From: Spirochaetales bacterium
GTDB lineage: Bacteria > Spirochaetota > Spirochaetia > Sphaerochaetales > Sphaerochaetaceae
Length of the DNA stretch: 45,895 nucleotides
Assembly: GCA_017470995.1 (NCBI GenBank)
Contig: JAFUXI010000085.1
Location: 1 to 45,895 of the forward strand
Direction of reading: 5' to 3'
Numbering within the stretch: the first letter of the stretch is position 1; every line of letters begins with the position of its first letter. Under the pieces are notes generated by a model. The model saw only the letters and a program-made list of their open reading frames with translations, did not search any database and was not told the origin of the DNA. The position numbers and the translations under genes were made by a program. Of this stretch, positions 32,893 to 41,422 are shown piece by piece.

Positions 32893-34095
32893 CTAGAATC
32901 TTCCGCCGAAGCCTCCGCGGCCGCCCATTGCGCCTCCGCCGGGACCGCCCATCATCTGACTGATGATGGCGTTGACAGTCTGGCCGTTGACGATGATTGT
33001 GCCTCCGGTGTACTTGGCAGTTCCGTCATAGTCGAAGGATGACTGAGCAGTGATGTCGATCGTTCCTCCGTTGACGTAGAGGTTGCCGTTGGAATCGACT
33101 GCATCGGTATCGCCGGAGCTCATCTTGATCGTGATGTATCCCCCGTTGATCTCGATTGTCACCGCATAGGCTGTGCTCTTCTTGCCGGCGTTGATTCCGT
33201 CATCCGTTGCGCTGATGTTGATGGTTCCGCCGTTGATCTGGACATAAGTGCCCTCGATACCCTCTCTTGCCGTAAGTTTTATCTCACCTCCATCGATCTG
33301 GACCACAGTTGTGGCATGGATGGCATCGTCTGAAGCCGTGATGTTCAGGCTTCCGCCTCCGATGTAGATGTAGCCTACGCTGTTGTCTTCATCATATTCG
33401 GCATGCAGACCGTCCTTCTTGCTCACGATGGTGATGTTTCCGTCGGCGATTCTGATCGAGTCGTTGGCCTCAAGCGCATCAGAAGTGCAGTTGATGCTGA
33501 TTGTTCCTCCGGTGATCTTCAGATCATCCTTGGATGTGATTCCGTTGTCGGTGGAGCTGATGACCAGGCTTCCCTCCCCGTTGAGGACCAAATCGTCCTT
33601 GGAGAAGATGACGGCATCGGTATTGGTATCTCCGTCGCTTGTGAAGGAACCGGTCACCTTGAGGGTGTTCGTCGAATCGGTGGTCGTAATGAACACCTTG
33701 TCCGCACTCTTGACGTAGATGCACGGGAAATCTGTATTGGTGATCGTCAGTCCGTCCAGAACCAGCTGGACCTTGTCCTCGTCTGCAGCATCAACGATGA
33801 CGGTTGTCTCCTTGGCGCTTCCGCTGATGACATAAACACCGGCGCTTGAAATGGTGACATCCTTGCCGCTCTCCACGGTAATGTACTGCGCATCGGTAAG
33901 ATCCGCGCTCTGCTTCAGGTCCCTGTTGGAGAACAGGTCATCCGATGTATAGATTGCAGTACCCGTTGATACCGCATTCGTTGTGGAAGTACTGCCGGAG
34001 ACTGAGGAACCGACCTCGGTGGACCCGGTTGCATTAAGTGTGAACATTACAGCCAGAAGCAGGCTGATTATGATTGTGAATTTCTTTGTCTTCAT
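32893..34095 (-). CDS. Exported beta-helix protein, Cthe_2159/DUF4353-like
   Basis: The 400-residue protein has a hydrophobic leader (residues about 5-22) without a lipobox Cys. After a Ser/Thr-rich linker it consists of repeating units such as DNGITSKDDLKITGGTISI and DDAIHATTVVQIDGGEIKL, one per turn of a right-handed parallel beta-helix. Family members include the polygalacturonate-binding, Ca2+-rich Cthe_2159. The C-terminus is Gly-rich (GGPGGGAMGGRGGFGGRF). GGAGGAAACAAC precedes the ATG at 34095. It forms an operon with DUF4956 and VTC genes, so a role with surface polymer or polyphosphate is plausible but unproven. Confidence 0.85.
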   Translation of the reverse strand: MKTKKFTIIISLLLAVMFTLNATGSTEVGSSVSGSTSTTNAVSTGTAIYTSDDLFSNRDLKQSADLTDAQYITVESGKDVTISSAGVYVISGSAKETTVIVDAADEDKVQLVLDGLTITNTDFPCIYVKSADKVFITTTDSTNTLKVTGSFTSDGDTNTDAVIFSKDDLVLNGEGSLVISSTDNGITSKDDLKITGGTISINCTSDALEANDSIRIADGNITIVSKKDGLHAEYDEDNSVGYIYIGGGSLNITASDDAIHATTVVQIDGGEIKLTAREGIEGTYVQINGGTINISATDDGINAGKKSTAYAVTIEINGGYITIKMSSGDTDAVDSNGNLYVNGGTIDITAQSSFDYDGTAKYTGGTIIVNGQTVNAIISQMMGGPGGGAMGGRGGFGGRF

Positions 34096-34115
34096 GTTGT
34101 TTCCTCCGTTTGTTT

Positions 34116-34775
34116 TCAAATCTGATCTTTTTCTGCGATTCTGCAGCAGCTTACGCTGAGGTTCCCGTTCCTGGCCCTGATTTCATCAAGAAAAGCCTTG
34201 GGAACCATATCCGTTGCAAGGTCGATGTCATATCTGAGTTCATAAAGGGTACCCAGGTTCACGGTCTTCACATCCGTGAGCTTGTAGTTTCTGGTGTACT
34301 TCTTCAACAGATCATCGAAGAGTCCGTCATAATCCATATCCTCGGGAATCTGGATCTTGAGCTTGCGGCCGTTGTTCTCGTTGGAAAAACCAAGCAGTGT
34401 AACTGCAAAGACCACGGCTGCGACGATTGCCAGGAACACGCATGCGGCCACGACATAACCCATTCCGGTTGCAAGACCGAGGGCCATTGCAATGAAGATG
34501 GCTGCGATATCACGCCCCTTTCCTGCTGCAGAGCGGAATCTGACAAGACCGAAGGCTCCTGCGATGGCAACACCTGTTCCGATGTTGCCGTTGACCAGCA
34601 TTATGACGAGCTGTACTGCAATCGGAAGCAGTATCAGCGTAAGTGCAAAACTCGATGTGCTCCTGTTGCGGAAGGAGAACACTGCGGCTGTCAGCAGGCC
34701 CAGGATGACCGAAACCGCTGAACAGATGAGAAAACTGCTGATAGTCAGACTTGTGCCGATAATTGAACTGAACAT
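34116..34775 (-). CDS. DUF4956 membrane protein
   Basis: The 219-residue protein has about four or five membrane segments in its first 130 residues and a soluble tail. The segment GAFGLVRFRSAAGKGRDIAA between helices is the signature of DUF4956. Its function is unknown. It commonly sits beside VTC-domain genes. The ATG at 34775 follows GGAGG, and the gene overlaps the VTC gene by 31 bases, indicating coupled expression. Confidence 0.87.
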   Translation of the reverse strand: MFSSIIGTSLTISSFLICSAVSVILGLLTAAVFSFRNRSTSSFALTLILLPIAVQLVIMLVNGNIGTGVAIAGAFGLVRFRSAAGKGRDIAAIFIAMALGLATGMGYVVAACVFLAIVAAVVFAVTLLGFSNENNGRKLKIQIPEDMDYDGLFDDLLKKYTRNYKLTDVKTVNLGTLYELRYDIDLATDMVPKAFLDEIRARNGNLSVSCCRIAEKDQI

Positions 34776-35482
34776 CTCTTTTCCTCCTTCAGGATGTTGT
34801 TTCTGTAGACCGCCCCGTACTTGGAGAACGAGTATGGTCTGATCTGATATTTGCTGAGCATCTGTGCAACCCACAGAGGCATCGACATGGGATTCTTTAT
34901 CTCCATCAGGACTCCCATTACCGGGACCTGTTCGGAAGCCTGCTTCTCATCGAAGGAGAAGCCGGAGGTCTGGTATCTGATGTTGGTATCGAAGGTGATC
35001 CTAAGCTCGCCTCCGTCGGCGGCGGCGTAGGCTTCCCTGTCGTACGTCAAAAAGGTCCTGTTGACTATGTGATGACGTTTGAGGAAGAAGTCGAACTCCG
35101 AGGTCTCCAGGTCAGTCAGTCCTTCGGGTCTCTCTCCGGAGAAGACGTAGAACATGGCATCCAGGAACGACATCCCGATTCTTCGCTTATAGACGATTCC
35201 GTCGTATTTCTTCTTGATTTCCAGAAAGACTCTGTCGTTTTTGTTCCTGTCCCAGGTCCCGTATGCACGCAGGCGGAGTTTTTCCTTGTAGTCGGCTCCG
35301 TCAACCGAGGTCCTGATCAGATCATAATCCTCAGTATCGAAGTAGATGTTCTTGATGGAGTATCTGGCATGGGCATCCGGAACCATCTTCTCACGGATTG
35401 CCTCTATAACCTGCCTGTACTGCGCTTCGGTGAGAAGGTATTTCTTCTCATAGCGCTGGAATAAGAGTTTTGCCTGCTGCAT
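34745..35482 (-). CDS. VTC-domain polyphosphate polymerase-like protein
   Basis: The 245-residue protein is a triphosphate-tunnel fold like the catalytic domain of yeast Vtc4: RYEKKYLL at the start, the basic strand EKLRLRAYG, then FLEIKKKYDGIVYKRR, and LMEIK plus SKY near the end. All the tunnel Lys, Arg and Glu rows seem present. It has no membrane segment; the DUF4956 partner may anchor it. In Vtc4 such a domain makes polyphosphate from ATP; the bacterial homologues are little studied. The ribosome site lies in a hairpin that precedes the ATG by a T-run. Confidence 0.83.
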   Translation of the reverse strand: MQQAKLLFQRYEKKYLLTEAQYRQVIEAIREKMVPDAHARYSIKNIYFDTEDYDLIRTSVDGADYKEKLRLRAYGTWDRNKNDRVFLEIKKKYDGIVYKRRIGMSFLDAMFYVFSGERPEGLTDLETSEFDFFLKRHHIVNRTFLTYDREAYAAADGGELRITFDTNIRYQTSGFSFDEKQASEQVPVMGVLMEIKNPMSMPLWVAQMLSKYQIRPYSFSKYGAVYRNNILKEEKRCSVQLSAQV

Positions 35483-35533
35483 AAAAAAGTTCCTCCGTCG
35501 TTTGTCGATGACTCAATTTACGACGAAGGAACT
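35483..35533 (-). promoter_or_regulatory. Hairpin with embedded ribosome site upstream of the VTC gene
   Basis: On the minus strand AGTTCCTTCGTCG (35533-35521) pairs with CGACGGAGGAACT (35500-35488), 12 of 13 pairs plus one G-U, with a 20-base loop. TTTTTT and then the ATG of the VTC gene follow. It can be the terminator of the upstream operon (35603-43183). Its right arm carries the GGAGG ribosome site of the VTC gene, so it could also act as an attenuator or a translation switch. Confidence 0.65.
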
Positions 35534-35602
35534 CATAAAGTAATGATTTCTAAAATTTCCACAAATTTCTACATTGTGTGTGGATTGTGTGAAGAACGCC
35601 TG

Positions 35603-37081
35603 TCAGAACGGATTCTCTGAAGGATAGAGGACTCCTGCGGGTCTGTTGTAGTCGATGTTCCTGACTCCCAGATACTTGAACACCTCGAACAGGGCCTTGC
35701 CGCAGTGGCTGAAGGCAACCGCGCCATGGTGCGGGAAACGGTTCTGGATCAGGGCATAGCGGTAGAAGCGGCCCATCTCGGGAATTGCAAAGATTCCGAT
35801 TCCGCCGAAGCTGCCGGTTCTTACGGGAAGGACCTCGCCCTGTGCGATGTAGGATCTGACGACTCCCTCGCTGTCGCACTGCAGGCGGTAGAACGTGATG
35901 TCGGATGCTGCGATATCACCTTCCAGGGTTCCGCGTGTGAAGTCAGGCTCGCTGCCTTCCGGCTCCAGAAGCCTGTGCTGGATGAGCTGGTACTTGACCG
36001 CACGGTCTGCGCACATCTTGCAGGAAGGAGTGTTTCCGCAGTGGAAACCCATGAATGTATCGGTGAGCTTGTAGTTGAACTTACCCTTGATTTCCTTCTC
36101 ATACAATGAGGCGGGTACGGAGTTGTTGATGTCCAGAAGCGTGACTGCATCTGCGGTGACACAGCTTCCGATGTACTCGCTCAGGGCACCGTAGATATCG
36201 ACCTCGCAGCTTACGGGGATTCCCCTGGACGCAAGACGGCTGTTCACGAAGCAGGGCTCGAAACCGAACTGCTGCGGGAATGCAGGCCAGCACTTGTCGG
36301 CAAATGCGACATACTTGCGTGCGCCCTTGTGGCCCTCGGCCCAATCAAGAAGCGTAAGCTCGAACTGAGCCATGCGAGGCAGAAGCTCCGGATAGTTGTT
36401 TCCGCCCACTCCCAGCTCGGCTGCCATGTCTGCACAGACATCCTTGATCCTCGGATCACCTTCGTGCTCCTTGTAGCTGACCAGAAGATCCAGCTCGGAA
36501 TTCTCCTCGATCTCGACGCCGAGTTCATAGAGACCCTTGATCGGTGCGTTGCAGGCAAAGAAGTCCTGAGGTCTGGGACCGAAGGTGATTATCTTGAGGT
36601 TCTTCACGCCCAGGACTGCGCGTGCGATAGGTATAAATTCCTTTATTTGAAGTGCTGCCTCTTCTGCGGTGGCGCAGGGATAATCGGGTATGTAGGCGCT
36701 GATGTGTCTCATGCCCAGATTGTAGGAGCAGTTGAGCATTCCGCAGTATGCATCGCCGCGGCCGTTGATCAGATCTCCGTCACCTTCTGCTGCGCTTGTG
36801 TACATCACGGGGCCATCGAACTTCTGGGCAATCAGGGTCTCGGGAGTTTCCGGACCGAAGTTGCCGAGGAAGACCACCAGGGCATTGCAATTGTGTTTTT
36901 TGACATCCTCAAGGGCTTTTAAGGCATCGTTTTCATTCTCAACTGTAACAGGACACTCGTAGAGGCCTTTTCCGAAAGCCTTGACCACGGCGGCTCTTCT
37001 GGCAATTGAAAGCGAAATCGGGAAGCAGTCACGTGAGACCGCGATGATTCCGAGTTTTACATTCGGGATGTTTGAGCTCAT
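35603..37081 (-). CDS. L-fucose/L-arabinose isomerase-family protein
   Basis: The 492-residue protein resembles the fucose isomerase-like superfamily (aldose-ketose isomerases needing Mn2+). Typical features are LVVFLGNFGPETPETLIA in the N-terminal domain, the EVDIYGALS segment with acidic ligands, and the HCGNTP stretch in the C-terminal domain. The exact sugar is uncertain. It lies 13 bases after a xylulokinase gene in one operon, so a pentose or 6-deoxyhexose route to a phosphorylated ketose is likely. GGAGAAGAT precedes the ATG. Confidence 0.82.
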   Translation of the reverse strand: MSSNIPNVKLGIIAVSRDCFPISLSIARRAAVVKAFGKGLYECPVTVENENDALKALEDVKKHNCNALVVFLGNFGPETPETLIAQKFDGPVMYTSAAEGDGDLINGRGDAYCGMLNCSYNLGMRHISAYIPDYPCATAEEAALQIKEFIPIARAVLGVKNLKIITFGPRPQDFFACNAPIKGLYELGVEIEENSELDLLVSYKEHEGDPRIKDVCADMAAELGVGGNNYPELLPRMAQFELTLLDWAEGHKGARKYVAFADKCWPAFPQQFGFEPCFVNSRLASRGIPVSCEVDIYGALSEYIGSCVTADAVTLLDINNSVPASLYEKEIKGKFNYKLTDTFMGFHCGNTPSCKMCADRAVKYQLIQHRLLEPEGSEPDFTRGTLEGDIAASDITFYRLQCDSEGVVRSYIAQGEVLPVRTGSFGGIGIFAIPEMGRFYRYALIQNRFPHHGAVAFSHCGKALFEVFKYLGVRNIDYNRPAGVLYPSENPF

Positions 37082-37094
37082 ATCTTCTCCTTTT

Positions 37095-38570
37095 TCATGC
37101 TAGTTCGGCGAACAGATTCTTCATTGCAGGATAAATCTGTCTGAACTTGGAATAACGTTCGTTGTAGAGTTCAACAAGAGATTCCTCAGGCTGAACCGTG
37201 GAGCACACCGATACAAGTTCATCGGCAGCGCTCCTAACATCATTGTACACCCCGCATCCCACCATTGCGAGAATAATCGCACCATATCCAGGGCCCTGCT
37301 CCGTCTTGTCCAGATCCAGAGGAATGCCCAGGACGTTTGCAAAGATCTTCTTCCAAAGAGGGCTCTTGAAACCGCCTCCGCAGATCTTGGATCTGTTGAT
37401 TGGAATTCCGAGGCTCCTTGCGACTTCGAATGAATCGCGGATGGCGAATGCCACGCCTTCCAGTACGGCCTGGACCATATCGCTGCGGTTTGTATCCATC
37501 GTCATACCTACAAAGGTTCCGCGTGCATCGGTGTCGTTGATCGGACTGCGCTCGCCCATGAGGTACGGCAAAAAGAATACATGGTTCCTGCCCAGATTCT
37601 CCTCTCTGATATCCTGCTGCAGTTCCGAGTAGTCGTTCCTGCCCAGGATGTCCTCGCAGAACCACTTGTTGCAGGAGGCTGCGCTGAGCATGCAGCCCAT
37701 CAGATGGAAGCCCCCATCTGCGTGGGCAAAGGCATGCAGGGCATTGTTGGGATCCACGCTGAAGTTATCCGAAGAAATGAAAACCGTACCTGAGGTTCCG
37801 AGGGAGATGTTACACCTTCCCTCTCCTACGGTTCCGGTTCCCACTGCGGCTGCTGCGTTGTCTCCTGCTCCGGCTACTACCTTCACGCTCTGCGGAAGAC
37901 CGAGTTCCCGGGCGACATCGCCTTTGAGCGTACCGACGACCTCATAGCTCTCATACAGAGCGGGCATCTGGTCCTTTCTTATACCGCAGATTTCCAGCAT
38001 TTCCTCGGACCAGCACCTGTCCTTCACATCAAGTAGAAGCATTCCGCTGGCATCGGAATAATCGCAGCAATGAACTCCGGTGAGAATGTAGTTGATGTAG
38101 TCCTTGGGCAGCATTATCTTCGAAATGCGCCTGAAGTTCTCAATCTCGTTCTTCTTCATCCAGAGGATCTTGGGTGCGGTGAAGCCTGCAAAGGCGATGT
38201 TGGCAGTAAGCTCGGAAAGGCGTTTCCTGCCTATGACATCGTTGAGATAGTCTACCTCGGCTGAAGTCCTTCCGTCATTCCAGAGGATGGCAGGCCTGAT
38301 CACCTTGTCATCTTTGTCCAGTGCCACAAGGCCGTGCATCTGTCCGCCGGAGCCGATGCCCGCGACATCTGAGGCATCGAAACCTTTCAGAAGCTCACTA
38401 ATCCCATCTCTGCAGGCATCCCACCAGAGGTACGGGTCCTGTTCAGACCACCCCGGCTTGGGAAACATTAGCGGATATTCCCTGGAAACGGTATTGAGAA
38501 TGTTTCCCTTTGAATCCGAAAGCAGAAGCTTTACTGCCGATGTACCGAGGTCTATTCCGATAAAAAGCAT
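37095..38570 (-). CDS. xylB: Xylulokinase (FGGY family)
   Basis: The 491-residue kinase begins FIGIDLGTSAVKLLLSD, the ATPase phosphate-1 motif of FGGY kinases. It has GQMHGLVALD (substrate region), ILWNDGRTSAEV, the GAGDNAAAAVGTG loop, and ICGGGFKSPLWKKI near the end. These match D-xylulose kinases more than glycerol or gluconate kinases. It phosphorylates the ketose produced by the next gene's isomerase. It is the fourth gene of the operon, 12 bases after the FAD-DUF1667 gene. The specificity is inferred from motifs. Confidence 0.88.
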   Translation of the reverse strand: MLFIGIDLGTSAVKLLLSDSKGNILNTVSREYPLMFPKPGWSEQDPYLWWDACRDGISELLKGFDASDVAGIGSGGQMHGLVALDKDDKVIRPAILWNDGRTSAEVDYLNDVIGRKRLSELTANIAFAGFTAPKILWMKKNEIENFRRISKIMLPKDYINYILTGVHCCDYSDASGMLLLDVKDRCWSEEMLEICGIRKDQMPALYESYEVVGTLKGDVARELGLPQSVKVVAGAGDNAAAAVGTGTVGEGRCNISLGTSGTVFISSDNFSVDPNNALHAFAHADGGFHLMGCMLSAASCNKWFCEDILGRNDYSELQQDIREENLGRNHVFFLPYLMGERSPINDTDARGTFVGMTMDTNRSDMVQAVLEGVAFAIRDSFEVARSLGIPINRSKICGGGFKSPLWKKIFANVLGIPLDLDKTEQGPGYGAIILAMVGCGVYNDVRSAADELVSVCSTVQPEESLVELYNERYSKFRQIYPAMKNLFAELA

Positions 38571-38582
38571 TTAGTCTCCTTT

Positions 38583-39956
38583 TCAGAGGCTGGTCTGTGT
38601 TGCAACCACTCTGATGTCCTCACCGTCGATTTCGGTTCTGAGAACCTCATCTCCAATGATAACACCTGAATCGAGTTTTGTTTTTCTAAGTTGCTCCACA
38701 ACATCGAAAACGTGGGCCTTGCTGATCCTTCCGGCCGTCCTTACCGGAATCAGCGATCCCGAGGCTGTCTTCACGGTAGTGGTGACGGACCTCGTGGGAG
38801 AGTTATGCTCCTGCTCGGCGAATCTTGCACCGCGCTTGCACCTGTTGCCCGAGAAGGTCCCTGTCTTCTCATCCCATTTCACCTGACAGCCGTTTGGACA
38901 GACAGTACATGTGACGGTCCCTTCCTCGGGAAAGCCTTTCTTCATGCAGTTGGATTTCTCCTCGTCCCAGGTTTCCATCTCCTCTCCCCTGATCAGGTGC
39001 ACTGCATTGCGGCCTGCCATCTCACCCTGCTCGGACACATAGTCCGCAAGGTCCATCACATGGCGGCTGTTGCCGCAGGAGAAGACTCCGGGAACACTTG
39101 TCTGAAGGTATCTGTCAGTATCGACCGCATTGTTGGCAAAAAGCTTCACGCCCGCAGTCTGTGCAACTTCATTTTCGGGAATCAGTCCTACGGACAGAAC
39201 CAGGGCATCGCAGTCTATGCGTCTTGCTGTTCCAGGTATCACCTTGCCGTTCTGATCAAGGTCCGAAAGTTCAACGGCCTCAAGCTTTCTCTTTCCTATG
39301 ATTTTGGAAACAGTCGTCTTCACATAAAGCGGGATTCCGAATTCCTGCACGCACTGGCTTACATTGCGGGCAAGGCCGGTCGGGGCGCTCATTATCTCCG
39401 CGATTGCCAGAACCTTGGCGCCCTCGAGCGTGAGTCTTCTGGCCATGATCAGGCCTATGTCCCCGGAGCCGAGAATGACCACGCGCTTTCCGATCATCAC
39501 ATTGCGGACATTCACCAGATTCTGTGCAACTCCTGCCGTAAAGACGCCTGCAGGCCTGCTTCCCGGAATCGAGATGTTTCCGCGGGTTCTCTCCCTGCAG
39601 CCTGTAGCAAGGACAATGGTTCTGGTCCGGTACTCCTCGATTCCGTCCTTGGTGTAGACGGAAACGCAGTAGCCCGAATCGGTCTTGCTGATTTCAGAAA
39701 CATGCCTTGAAAGCAAAATCTCGGCTCCCGCATCGGTTGCCTCCCTGATTGCCCTGGCAGCATACTCCGGGCCGGTAAGCTCGCAGTTGTAGCGGATAAG
39801 TCCGAATCCGTCATGGATACACTGGTTGAGGATTCCCCCCGCGCGGTTGTCCCTTTCGAGGACAATCACGGAAGAGGCTCCCGCCTTTTTTGCGGAACAC
39901 GCTGCGGCAAGACCGCCGGGGCCGCCGCCTATGACAAGAACATCACAGCTTCTCAT
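38583..39956 (-). CDS. FAD/NAD-dependent oxidoreductase fused to a DUF1667 domain
   Basis: The 457-residue protein has the FAD motif VLVIGGGPGGLAAACSA at its start and a second nucleotide motif VVILGSGDIGLIMARR near residue 160. The C-terminal 110 residues are a DUF1667 domain with CTVCPNGC and GNRCKRGARFA Cys pairs, suggesting an Fe-S or Zn site. In many bacteria DUF1667 is a separate small gene after this oxidoreductase; here they are one chain. The protein probably partners the GlpA-like gene upstream. The start ATG at 39956 shares one base with the TGA of that gene and has GGAGG upstream. Confidence 0.85.
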   Translation of the reverse strand: MRSCDVLVIGGGPGGLAAACSAKKAGASSVIVLERDNRAGGILNQCIHDGFGLIRYNCELTGPEYAARAIREATDAGAEILLSRHVSEISKTDSGYCVSVYTKDGIEEYRTRTIVLATGCRERTRGNISIPGSRPAGVFTAGVAQNLVNVRNVMIGKRVVILGSGDIGLIMARRLTLEGAKVLAIAEIMSAPTGLARNVSQCVQEFGIPLYVKTTVSKIIGKRKLEAVELSDLDQNGKVIPGTARRIDCDALVLSVGLIPENEVAQTAGVKLFANNAVDTDRYLQTSVPGVFSCGNSRHVMDLADYVSEQGEMAGRNAVHLIRGEEMETWDEEKSNCMKKGFPEEGTVTCTVCPNGCQVKWDEKTGTFSGNRCKRGARFAEQEHNSPTRSVTTTVKTASGSLIPVRTAGRISKAHVFDVVEQLRKTKLDSGVIIGDEVLRTEIDGEDIRVVATQTSL

Positions 39957-41410
39957 CACTTCACCTCCCCGCTGAACAGCTCGCTGCCCTTTCCCCTGTA
40001 GGTTATCTCCTCGGGTTTCATGTGATAATCATGGATCAGCATGTCCACGATCTTGGCAAGGCAGTACCCGCCGTTGCACCTTCCGGTGGTTGCCCACGCA
40101 CGGTATTTGATGGCCGATATGCTTCTTGCTCCGAACCTGTTCTCTATGGCATCTCGGATCTCGCGCCGCGTGACATTCTGACAGCGGCAGATGATCTCGC
40201 CGTACTCAGGATCCGTTTTGATCAGTTTCTCCTGTTCTTCCCGTGAAAGCTCGCGGAATCTCACCGGAGCCTTGCGCTCGGCCTTGAAGTCCGTCTTGGG
40301 GCTCAGATCGATATGCTTTCTCAGCATGTCGGAGACCATGAAGGAAATGGGAACCGCCGCCGTGAAGCCCGGCGACTCTATGCCGATGAGATTGATCAGA
40401 CCCGGACAGGCTTCCTCTTCCTTGATGACGAAATCCCTGAATCCGCCTTCTCCCGGAGGTGCCTGCTTTGGTCTTATGCCGCAGTAATTTCCGATGATGT
40501 GTTTCCTTTCGATGGCCGGAAGCAGGGCTTTTGCCTCAGAAAACAGCTTATCCATTACATCCGGGGTTGTCGAATAGTCATCCGGATCTTCAAGGTACTC
40601 GGCACTTGGTCCTATGATTATGTTGCCGTCGACAGTCGGTGTCAGATGGATTCCCAGACCTCCGATTCCAGGTCTTGGTACCGGATAAGCAGGGATGTCC
40701 AGAAGGTCGGAAGCGACTTTGTCCAGGATGTAGTACTGGCCGCGGCAGGGGTAGATGCGGTAGTTGTCCACACCCAGCATTGCGGAGATTCTGTCACAGT
40801 ACAAGCCAGCGGAATTGACTATGAACCTTGAGGAGAATACTCCCTTGGGTGTGGTGACGTAAAAGGTATCGTTCCGTCTGCTTATTGCAGTGACCTCGCT
40901 CTCTAAGGAGAAATCCACCCCGTTGTCCATGGCGTTTTCGGCGTGGGCGATGCAGAACTCAAAGGGGTCGAAGATGGCGGTGTTGGGAGACAGCATTCCC
41001 CCTATGCCACATATGCCGGGTGCGATTGCACGGATTTCGTCCTGTCCGATGAGCCGAAGTCCTTCGCAGCCGTTTGCCTTTCCACGCTCGATTATGCCTT
41101 CAAGGACCTTCATGTCGGCCTCGTCGAAGGCTACCAGCACCTTGCCTGTTTTTTTGTAGGGAATACCCAACTCACTGCAGACTCCCTCGAAGAGCCTGTT
41201 GCCCTCGACGCAGAGTTTTGCCATCAGAGAGCCGGTCTTGTTGTTGAAGCCTGCGTGGACGACACCGGACATTCGCCCGCTTGTACCGTAGGCTACGTCG
41301 CATTCCTTCTCAAGAACCAGTGTGCTGATGTTGTAGCGCGAAAGCTCTCTGGCAATGGCGCATCCGACAGCCCCGGCCCCGATTATGATGACGTCATAAA
41401 CCTTGCCCAT
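39956..41410 (-). CDS. GlpA-like FAD oxidoreductase with BFD-type [2Fe-2S] domain
   Basis: The 484-residue protein opens with VIIIGAGAVGCAIARELSRY, the FAD-binding motif of DAO/glycerol-3-phosphate dehydrogenase proteins. It ends with a BFD-like cluster-binding domain (CRCQNVT...TTGRCNGGYC). With the FAD-DUF1667 partner it resembles the operons annotated as anaerobic glycerol-3-phosphate dehydrogenase or 2-hydroxyglutarate oxidase. The substrate is likely a hydroxy-acid or glycerol-3-phosphate. It lies 12 bases after the Na/Pi cotransporter gene. Confidence 0.85.
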   Translation of the reverse strand: MGKVYDVIIIGAGAVGCAIARELSRYNISTLVLEKECDVAYGTSGRMSGVVHAGFNNKTGSLMAKLCVEGNRLFEGVCSELGIPYKKTGKVLVAFDEADMKVLEGIIERGKANGCEGLRLIGQDEIRAIAPGICGIGGMLSPNTAIFDPFEFCIAHAENAMDNGVDFSLESEVTAISRRNDTFYVTTPKGVFSSRFIVNSAGLYCDRISAMLGVDNYRIYPCRGQYYILDKVASDLLDIPAYPVPRPGIGGLGIHLTPTVDGNIIIGPSAEYLEDPDDYSTTPDVMDKLFSEAKALLPAIERKHIIGNYCGIRPKQAPPGEGGFRDFVIKEEEACPGLINLIGIESPGFTAAVPISFMVSDMLRKHIDLSPKTDFKAERKAPVRFRELSREEQEKLIKTDPEYGEIICRCQNVTRREIRDAIENRFGARSISAIKYRAWATTGRCNGGYCLAKIVDMLIHDYHMKPEEITYRGKGSELFSGEVK

Positions 41411-41422
41411 TTCCGTCTCCCG

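Noticed and set aside
38691-39710. A 339-codon plus-strand frame opposite the FAD-DUF1667 gene
   Set aside because: It is antisense to conserved coding sequence, with no recognisable domain.
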